From Pseudopelagicola sp. (GTDB taxonomy: Bacteria; Pseudomonadota; Alphaproteobacteria; Rhodobacterales; Rhodobacteraceae), in contig JAPHRE010000021.1 in assembly GCA_026195905.1 (NCBI GenBank), forward strand, positions 1 through 64,000: a stretch of 64,000 nt of DNA, read 5' to 3'. The notes under the pieces were generated by a model that worked only from the letters and a program-made list of their open reading frames with translations, searched no databases and was not told the DNA's origin. Positions 59,032 through 64,000 of the stretch are shown here, in pieces (the first letter of the stretch is position 1; every line of letters begins with the position of its first letter). The position numbers and the translations under genes are program-made.

Positions 59032-59679
59032 TCAGGCGTGGTTTTGCCGGGTGAGCGCCGCGCTTGCTTCGGTCTCGCTGAGGCTGCGCCGTGTCGGGGC
59101 GCCGCGCCCTGCAAGGCGTTCGAGATCGGGAAAGAGCGAAAACATCGCATCGCGCGCCGTGCAGGTCAGGCCGGAAAGCGCCGCCTCGGGGCGGCGGCTT
59201 TCGATCTGAAGCCCGTCTGCGATGATGATTTCGGGCTGATCGAACAGAAGAAGTATATAGGTCGGATCGGTAAGGTAGGTGGCCGTGGAAACCCCGCCCC
59301 AGCCCGCCAGTGCTGCCGCCGGGATCAACACTTCGTTGCTGGCAAAGAGATCGCGAAACGCCGCCCCCTTGAGCCAGACCCGTTGATCGGGGGCGACATA
59401 GAGGTCGCGAAAAGGCAGGTTGCGACCAAGCGCGTGGCGCGGGATCAAGACGGGCGCATTTTCCGGGGTGCGACGGGTGTTGACGGTGATCTGTCCGCTC
59501 CAGCGCAGAGGCACGAGGCCACGATCGCGCGAGACAACCTTGTCGCCGGGCCGTAGGGCTTCGGCGGCGATTTCGCCACGTTGTGTTGCGATGAGGCTAC
59601 CGCTCAGAACCGCCTGAAGCCCCGTCAAAGAGACGGAGTCCGAGTCCTGTTCGGCGGCCAATAGAGCCGGGTTCTGCAC
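59032..59679 (-). CDS. Small Hint-fold protein with degenerate catalytic residues
   Basis: The 215-residue product is nearly all one Hint-type domain: 'LSGSLIATQRGEIAAEALRPGDKVVSRDRGLVPLRWSGQITVN', then 'ENAPVLIPRHALGRNLPFRDLYVAPDQRVWLKG' and 'YILLLFDQPEIIIADGLQIESRRPE'. The opening Cys is replaced by Ala in my alignment, the block-B histidine by Gln ('APDQ') and the later histidine by Pro ('FDQPEI'), so autoprocessing is not expected. The start is a GTG with GGGAGG 7 bases upstream. It is monocistronic, 7.5 kb from the other Hint genes, and has no signal peptide. Confidence 0.8.
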   Translation of the reverse strand: MQNPALLAAEQDSDSVSLTGLQAVLSGSLIATQRGEIAAEALRPGDKVVSRDRGLVPLRWSGQITVNTRRTPENAPVLIPRHALGRNLPFRDLYVAPDQRVWLKGAAFRDLFASNEVLIPAAALAGWGGVSTATYLTDPTYILLLFDQPEIIIADGLQIESRRPEAALSGLTCTARDAMFSLFPDLERLAGRGAPTRRSLSETEASAALTRQNHA

Positions 59680-59789
59680 TGCTCTGCCTCCCGTTGGCGG
59701 TTTGCCCGGCCTTATTGGCCGATGTCCCCCGCGGTGGCATGTTAGGTGCGCGCCCGTTTGTCCGGGCGTCGCGATTTTATCTTAGCGCC

Positions 59790-60329
59790 TCATTGGCACC
59801 GTTTCTCGGCGTCTTCGACCGAGGCCGTAAACCCAAGAAGCGAGAACGTATCGACGGTTTTTGTCCCGCGCGAGGATCGCGCGCTCAGAACCGCCTTGGT
59901 GCCGCGCTTCATTGCGGTGACAATCTTGCTGTCTTCGGCGGCGGATGCAGGCCAGGCCCATTCCCCTTCGGTAAAGAGCTCATAGCTGGTTCCGTCGATA
60001 TCAAGACCCACGGTCGAGCCCTTGGCGAAAGGGTAGCCGCCGGTAAACCCGACCTGCCCTGCGACATTGTCGCCCGGACGGAACACAACCATAAGCAGGA
60101 TGGACGAGCGGCGCACGGCGACGACGCGGCCATCCTTGGTGTTGACGGTTTCCTTGGCGGTCGACACGGCCCAACATTCTTTGGGGTCGCTTTCGGTAAA
60201 AACGCTCCAGTCGGTCACGGCGTTTACCTGATTTTCGCTGCTTTGTTGCGCCGAGGCGATGCCTGCGGATAGCACAAACGCCGCCGCGATACCGGCCTTC
60301 GTGCACGCCTTCACGATACGTGATCCCAT
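59790..60329 (-). CDS. IalB-family (invasion-associated locus B) periplasmic protein
   Basis: The 179-residue protein has a signal peptide ('AGIAAAFVLSAGIASA') and the IalB domain: 'VTDWSVFTESDPKECWAVSTAKETVNTKDGRVVAVRRSSILLMVVFRPGDNVAGQVGFTGGYPFAKGSTVGLDIDGTSYELFTEGEWAWP' with a C-terminal cysteine that may pair with the early one. IalB proteins are widespread in alphaproteobacteria; the name comes from Bartonella, and no invasion role is implied here. It is divergent from the asparaginase gene across about 170 bases. Confidence 0.87.
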   Translation of the reverse strand: MGSRIVKACTKAGIAAAFVLSAGIASAQQSSENQVNAVTDWSVFTESDPKECWAVSTAKETVNTKDGRVVAVRRSSILLMVVFRPGDNVAGQVGFTGGYPFAKGSTVGLDIDGTSYELFTEGEWAWPASAAEDSKIVTAMKRGTKAVLSARSSRGTKTVDTFSLLGFTASVEDAEKRCQ

Positions 60330-60497
60330 AATTCACAGCCTCCAAGCTGTTCTTTGCCTCGTTGCGTCCCACGGTCCGAATTTGTTTTCGGTATTTGCTG
60401 CGGGATATTTTCTTCTCGATCAAGTCACATTAGCCTGATTTGGTCGGTAGGGAAAAGACCTGTCGGCACAATTTTGCCTGAAACAGAGGGGTCCATC

Positions 60498-61502
60498 ATG
60501 GCAAATGCAGTTCCTTTGGTGGAAATCTGGCGTGGACCGTTTCTTGAGAGCGTCCATGCCGGTCATGCGGTGATCTGTGACGACGCTGGCCAGATCGTCG
60601 AAGCCTGGGGCGATCCAGAGGCGGTTGTGCTGCCGCGTTCATCGTCGAAAATGCTTCAGGCGCTCCCCCTGATCGAGAGCGGCGCGGCAGATGCGGCGGG
60701 GCTTTCGCGCGCGCAACTGGCGCTGGCCTGTGCCTCGCATAACGGGGCCGAGATCCACTCAAACCACGTGACCGCGTGGCTTGCCGACCTTGGGTTCAGC
60801 GACGCGGATTTCTGCTGTGGCCCGCAAGAGCCGCGCGATATCGCGGCCCGCGATGCGTTGATCCGTGAGGGCAAGCCGGTCTGTCGTTATCATAACAATT
60901 GCTCGGGCAAACATTCGGGGTTCCTGACCCTGACCAAATATCTCAAGGCAGGGCCGGAGTATGTCGCGCTTGACCATCCGGTGCAAAAGGCGGTCAAGGC
61001 GGCCTTTGAGGAGGTCACACAAGAAGACAGCCCCGGCTATGGTATTGATGGATGTTCTGCCCCCAATTTCGCCGCAACCATGCATGGCATGGCCCGCGCT
61101 ATGGCGTTTTTTGCAGCGGCGACCCCGGACGGAGATCGGCGGCAGGCAGCCGCGGTGCGCCTGCGCGAGGCGATGGCGGCCTATCCCGAGCTTGTCGCCG
61201 GGGAGGGGCGTGCCTGCACCGATTTTATGCGGGCGATGGACCATAAAGGGGCGGTCAAGACCGGGGCCGAAGGGTATTTCGTGGCAATCCTGCCGGAAAA
61301 GAAACGGGGGGTTGCGATCAAGATTGCCGATGGCGCGACGCGCGGCGCGCAATGTGTCATGGCGGCGCTCTTGGTGCGGCTTGGAGCGCTTGATCCGGCA
61401 CATCCTGTGGCGCAGGCTTATATCAACGCGCCGATCCAGAATTGGGATGGGTTGGTGACAGGGCGGATGCGCCCGGTGGAGGGGGTGCTCCCGCCGCTTT
61501 GA
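60498..61502 (+). CDS. L-asparaginase II family protein
   Basis: The 334-residue product matches the asparaginase family first described in Rhizobium (PF06089): 'VPLVEIWRGPFLESVHAGHAVICDDAGQIVEAWGDPEAVVLPRSSSKMLQALPLIESGAADAAGLSRAQLALACASHNG', 'RYHNNCSGKHSGFLTLTKY' and 'GIDGCSAPNFAATMHGMARAMAFF'. These contain the conserved Ser-Lys and 'NCSGKH' motifs. It is unrelated to the E. coli-type enzymes and hydrolyses asparagine to aspartate and ammonia. The ATG at 60498 has GAGGGG upstream; the track ORF starts far too early. Confidence 0.93.
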   Translation: MANAVPLVEIWRGPFLESVHAGHAVICDDAGQIVEAWGDPEAVVLPRSSSKMLQALPLIESGAADAAGLSRAQLALACASHNGAEIHSNHVTAWLADLGFSDADFCCGPQEPRDIAARDALIREGKPVCRYHNNCSGKHSGFLTLTKYLKAGPEYVALDHPVQKAVKAAFEEVTQEDSPGYGIDGCSAPNFAATMHGMARAMAFFAAATPDGDRRQAAAVRLREAMAAYPELVAGEGRACTDFMRAMDHKGAVKTGAEGYFVAILPEKKRGVAIKIADGATRGAQCVMAALLVRLGALDPAHPVAQAYINAPIQNWDGLVTGRMRPVEGVLPPL

Positions 61503-61504
61503 GA

Positions 61505-61591
61505 CGCGGGTAAGCCCGCGCCTCAGAAGCGTTGGGCGTGGCTGGGGGCAAGCCCCCAGACCCCAGTATTAAATGGGGGACCAGTCCCCCA
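61505..61591. terminator. Three hairpins between asparaginase and serB
   Basis: CGCGGG-TAAG-CCCGCG, CTGGGGG-CAAG-CCCCCAG and TGGGGGAC-CA-GTCCCCCA form three perfect stems in the 122-base convergent gap. The first probably ends asparaginase transcription; the last two read identically on the other strand and could serve serB. Confidence 0.65.
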
Positions 61592-61593
61592 AA

Positions 61594-61622
61594 CCCCCTG
61601 AGGTATTTGCGCCAAGAAGAAA
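61594..61622 (+). repeat. Dispersed GAGGTATTTGCGCCAAGAAGAA element, copy 3
   Basis: CCCCCTGAGGTATTTGCGCCAAGAAGAAA ends three bases before the serB stop codon on the opposite strand. It matches the copies at 47111 and 57651 in the core GAGGTATTT-GCCAA-GAA. Confidence 0.6.
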
Positions 61623-61624
61623 CT

Positions 61625-62500
61625 TTAGGCGGCGAAATCGGCTTTGGCGTAGCCCTGAATATAAAGAAGCGCGGTCAGGTCGCCGTGGTTGATGCGGATA
61701 TCGCATTCGGCGGCCACCGAGGGTTTGGCGTGTAGCGCAACGCCCGCCCCGGCAAGGCCAAGCATCCCGAGATCGTTGGCCCCGTCGCCCACGGCCATCA
61801 CGTCGTCATGCGACAGGCCAAGCCGGGCGGTGATCTCTTCAAGCGCCTTGACCTTGGCCTCGCGCCCGAGGATCGGGCGGGCGACATCGCCGGAGAGCTT
61901 GCCGCCCTCCACAAGAAGCGTATTGGCGCGGTTCTCGTCAAAGCCGAGCGTGGCGGCGACGCGGGAGGTAAAGGCGGTAAACCCGCCAGAGACCAGCGCG
62001 GCATAGGCGCCGTTGGCTTTCATCGTCGCAAGGAGGGATTTGCCGCCGGGCATCAGGGTAATGCGGGTCTCGAGCACCTCAGAAATGACGCCCTCATCAA
62101 GCCCTTTGAGCAGGCCAACCCGTTCGATCAGCGCGCCTTCAAAGTCCAGCTCGCCGTTCATGGCCCGCGCGGTGATGTCCTTGACGTGATCTCCGACGCC
62201 CGCTGCGTCGGCCAATTCGTCGATACATTCCTGTTGGATCATGGTCGAATCCATGTCGGCCAGCAGCATCTTCTTTTGCCGACCTTCGGCGGGCAGGATC
62301 ACAAGGTCAACGCCCATGCCCTGAAGATCGGCCCAGACATCCCATTGGTTCGCGGGCAGGGTTTCAAGGGGAAATTCAGCCGCCTCGTCCGGGGCGAGCC
62401 ATGTGGCATCGCCGCCCCCCCAAGCATTGCGTAGCGAGTCGACCAACGCAGGATCGAGCGTCGGATGGGTCGGGGCGGTCAGAAGCGTGGCGATGAACAT
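61625..62500 (-). CDS. serB: Phosphoserine phosphatase SerB
   Basis: SerB performs the last step of serine synthesis. The 291-residue product has an N-terminal region ('FIATLLTAPTHPTLDPALVDSLRNAWGGGDATWLAPDEAAEFPL') and a HAD phosphatase domain with 'LLADMDSTMIQQECIDELADAAGV' (DxDxT), 'GALIERVGLLKGLDEGVISEVLETRITLMPGGKSLLATMKANGAYAALVSGGFTAFT' and 'VMAVGDGANDLGMLGLAGAGVALHAKP'. I chose the ATG at 62500; the track start reads 420 bases into the serC leader. It is divergent from serC, so the phosphatase and transaminase share a promoter region. Confidence 0.95.
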   Translation of the reverse strand: MFIATLLTAPTHPTLDPALVDSLRNAWGGGDATWLAPDEAAEFPLETLPANQWDVWADLQGMGVDLVILPAEGRQKKMLLADMDSTMIQQECIDELADAAGVGDHVKDITARAMNGELDFEGALIERVGLLKGLDEGVISEVLETRITLMPGGKSLLATMKANGAYAALVSGGFTAFTSRVAATLGFDENRANTLLVEGGKLSGDVARPILGREAKVKALEEITARLGLSHDDVMAVGDGANDLGMLGLAGAGVALHAKPSVAAECDIRINHGDLTALLYIQGYAKADFAA

Positions 62501-62679
62501 GGGGGTCTCCCGAAGATGCGGTGTTTGAGGCAAGTAGCAAAGGGCAGGCGGCATGGCCAGCACCAGTTTGGCGGCGCGCAGAGGTTTCCGATAGGCGTCA
62601 GAACGCGTCGTTTTTTGCGCGCCAAGAGTCGCCTTGTGCGTATTTTGCCTGTTGTGCCAGCCGGGCAATGGCCCTATGT

Positions 62680-62735
62680 GCGTCGGTGGGACACCCCTCC
62701 CCAACGAGGGGCGCTTATCTGGAAGGATAGCATTG
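62680..62735 (+). ncRNA. Structured serC mRNA leader (candidate serC RNA motif)
   Basis: Two stable hairpins lie directly before the serC start: CCCCTC-CCCAAC-GAGGGG (62694-62711) and GCTTATC-TGGAAG-GATAGC (62713-62731, one bulge). The second holds the GGAAGGA ribosome site in its loop and 3' arm, so folding would block translation. A serC RNA motif upstream of serC is known in alphaproteobacteria; I match it by position and architecture, not by a covariance search. Confidence 0.55.
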
Positions 62736-63881
62736 ATGGCTATTGCAAAACCGGCATCGCGGCCGGAAAATCCGCGTTTCTCTTCTGGCCCCTGTGCCAA
62801 AATCCCCACCTTCTCGCTGGACAAGCTTTCCGACGCTGCTCTCGGGCGGTCGCACCGTGCCGCTGTTGGCAAGGCCAAGCTCAAGGACGCGATTGAAGGC
62901 ACCCGTGAAATTCTGGGCATCCCCGCCGATTACAAGATCGGTATCGTGCCCGCGTCGGATACCGGCGCTGTCGAGATGGCGCTTTGGTCGCTGCTTGGCG
63001 CACGCAAGGCAGAGATGCTGGCGTGGGAAAGCTTTGGCTCGGGCTGGGTCACCGATGTTGTGAAACAGCTCAAGATCGACGCCGAGGTCAAAACCGCCGA
63101 CTATGGCGAGATCGTTGATTTCGCGACGGTCGATTTTAACAATGACGTGGTCTTTACCTGGAACGGCACGACCTCTGGCGTGCGTGTGCCCAACGGCGAC
63201 GCGATCCCGGCGGACCGGGACGGCCTGACGATCTGTGATGCGACCTCGGCGGCGTTTGCGATGGACCTGCCTTGGGACAAGCTCGATGTGACGACCTTCT
63301 CTTGGCAGAAGGTCATGGGCGGCGAAGCGGCGCATGGTATGATTGTTCTATCCCCACGCGCAGTCGAACGTCTTGAGAGCTATACGCCCGCGTGGCCGCT
63401 TCCAAAGATTTTCCGCCTGACCAAGGGTGGCAAGCTGATCGACGGTATCTTTACCGGCGCGACGATCAACACGCCTTCGATGCTGGCGGTTGAGGATTAC
63501 CTTGTGGCGCTCGATTGGGCGCGCGAGATTGGTGGCCTGCCGGCGCTCATGGCGCGTGCGGATACCAACGCCAAGGTGCTTTGGGACTTCTGTGATCGTC
63601 ACGATTGGATCGAGAACCTTGCCGTTGATCCGGCAACGCGTTCGAACACCAGCGTTTGCCTCAAGTTCACCGATGCGCGCATCAAGGATGGCGCGGCTTT
63701 TGCCAAGGCCGTGGCCAAGAAGCTTGAAGATTATAACGCGGCTTATGACGTCGGCGCCTATCGCGATGCCCCTGCGGGTCTGCGCGTGTGGTGTGGTGCG
63801 ACCATTGAGTCGGCTGATGTTGAAAAGCTGACTCTCTGGCTCAAATGGGCCTTTGAAGAGGCTCTCGAAGCGCAATCCTAA
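62736..63881 (+). CDS. serC: Phosphoserine aminotransferase SerC
   Basis: SerC converts 3-phosphohydroxypyruvate to phosphoserine with glutamate. The 381-residue PLP enzyme has '[54 protein letters not shown]', '[37 protein letters not shown]', and the Schiff-base lysine in '[29 protein letters not shown]'. This is the alphaproteobacterial SerC subfamily. The ATG at 62736 is supported by GGAAGGA 9 bases upstream; the track start lies in the leader. serA follows after 93 bases. Confidence 0.95.
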   Translation: MAIAKPASRPENPRFSSGPCAKIPTFSLDKLSDAALGRSHRAAVGKAKLKDAIEGTREILGIPADYKIGIVPASDTGAVEMALWSLLGARKAEMLAWESFGSGWVTDVVKQLKIDAEVKTADYGEIVDFATVDFNNDVVFTWNGTTSGVRVPNGDAIPADRDGLTICDATSAAFAMDLPWDKLDVTTFSWQKVMGGEAAHGMIVLSPRAVERLESYTPAWPLPKIFRLTKGGKLIDGIFTGATINTPSMLAVEDYLVALDWAREIGGLPALMARADTNAKVLWDFCDRHDWIENLAVDPATRSNTSVCLKFTDARIKDGAAFAKAVAKKLEDYNAAYDVGAYRDAPAGLRVWCGATIESADVEKLTLWLKWAFEEALEAQS

Positions 63882-63891
63882 GCATTGGAAT

Positions 63892-63946
63892 GGTGGGTCA
63901 CAGACCCACCCTACCCCAAATTTGTAGGGTGGGTTTTCAACCCACC
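63892..63946. repeat. Palindromic repeat pair between serC and serA
   Basis: GGTGGGTC-ACA-GACCCACC and GGTGGGTT-TTC-AACCCACC are two perfect 8-bp hairpins. They also overlap a longer 11-bp inverted repeat ACCCACCCTAC / GTAGGGTGGGT with a nine-base loop. This resembles the GTAGGGTGGG-type intergenic palindromes of proteobacteria. Confidence 0.65.
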
Positions 63947-63974
63947 GCTCCCGTCACAATAAAGGACCAAACTC

Positions 63975-64000
63975 ATGGCTCCCAAAGTTCTCGTATCCGA
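63975..64000 (+). CDS. serA: D-3-phosphoglycerate dehydrogenase SerA, first codons (partial)
   Basis: The last 26 bases open a reading frame 'MAPKVLVS' behind an AAAGGA site, cut by the window end. Alphaproteobacterial SerA proteins begin this way ('APKVLVSD'), and serC-serA is the standard order. SerA catalyses the first step of serine synthesis. Only eight residues are visible. Confidence 0.75.

Noticed and set aside
1-64000. CRISPR arrays, tRNA/rRNA genes, insertion sequences, prophage genes
   Set aside because: I looked for direct-repeat/spacer periodicity, tRNA-like cloverleaf ends, transposase or integrase ORFs and phage structural genes, and found none.

Overview
The window comes from a chromosome of a Rhodobacterales (Roseobacter-type) alphaproteobacterium. 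The evidence is the gene content: the FlaF/FlbT flagellin-regulation pair, a SltF-type flagellar transglycosylase, a motB-flgE-flgK-flgL-flgI gene order, an IalB-family protein, several Hint-domain proteins, and CtrA-like TTAA-N7-TTAA boxes in flagellar promoters. I saw no tRNA, rRNA, insertion sequence, prophage or CRISPR array.

Bases 1-30206 hold a nearly contiguous flagellar locus. It starts with the last codons of motB, then flgE-flgK-flgL-flgI (+). Next comes fliP-fliN-fliH-like-fliF (-), divergent from fliL, two motor-accessory genes, motA, a 729-residue periplasmic protein, sltF, flhA-fliR-flhB and a FliJ-like coiled coil (+). A long minus-strand operon follows: a second fliL, flgH, flgA, flgG, flgF, fliQ, fliE, flgC, flgB. 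It is divergent from fliI (+). Then come a DUF1217 protein, flbT, flaF, flagellin, a FlgN-like chaperone and a FlgJ-type rod-binding protein (-), and finally fliK-flgD (+). Export gate, rod, hook, ring, filament and stator genes are all present. fliG and fliM are not in the window and must lie elsewhere.

Bases 30225-43105 form a polyamine (putrescine/spermidine-type) uptake and catabolism region. A minus-strand operon encodes a PotF-like binding protein, ATPase, two permeases and a PuuB-like FAD oxidase. Divergent from it are a GntR/FCD regulator and a SpuC-like class III aminotransferase. A second complete ABC transporter follows, whose two permeases carry unusual extra segments.

Bases 43178-64000 are mixed housekeeping and accessory genes: an MltB-type transglycosylase, RNase R, a DUF2064 glycosyltransferase-like protein, dapE, dapD, a LOG-family protein, rlmN, an IalB-family protein, an L-asparaginase II, and the serine genes serB, serC and the first codons of serA. 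Between and beside them lie four Hint-domain proteins. Two are large choice-of-anchor-L paralogues with an intact Cys/His Hint core; two have lost the catalytic residues. There is also a GluR0-like channel protein with an aberrant selectivity filter. Intergenic gaps in this part carry terminators, hairpin arrays, two kinds of dispersed repeat, an 11-bp triple tandem repeat, and a structured serC leader.

All calls were made by reading sequence and translated ORFs. No searches were run.
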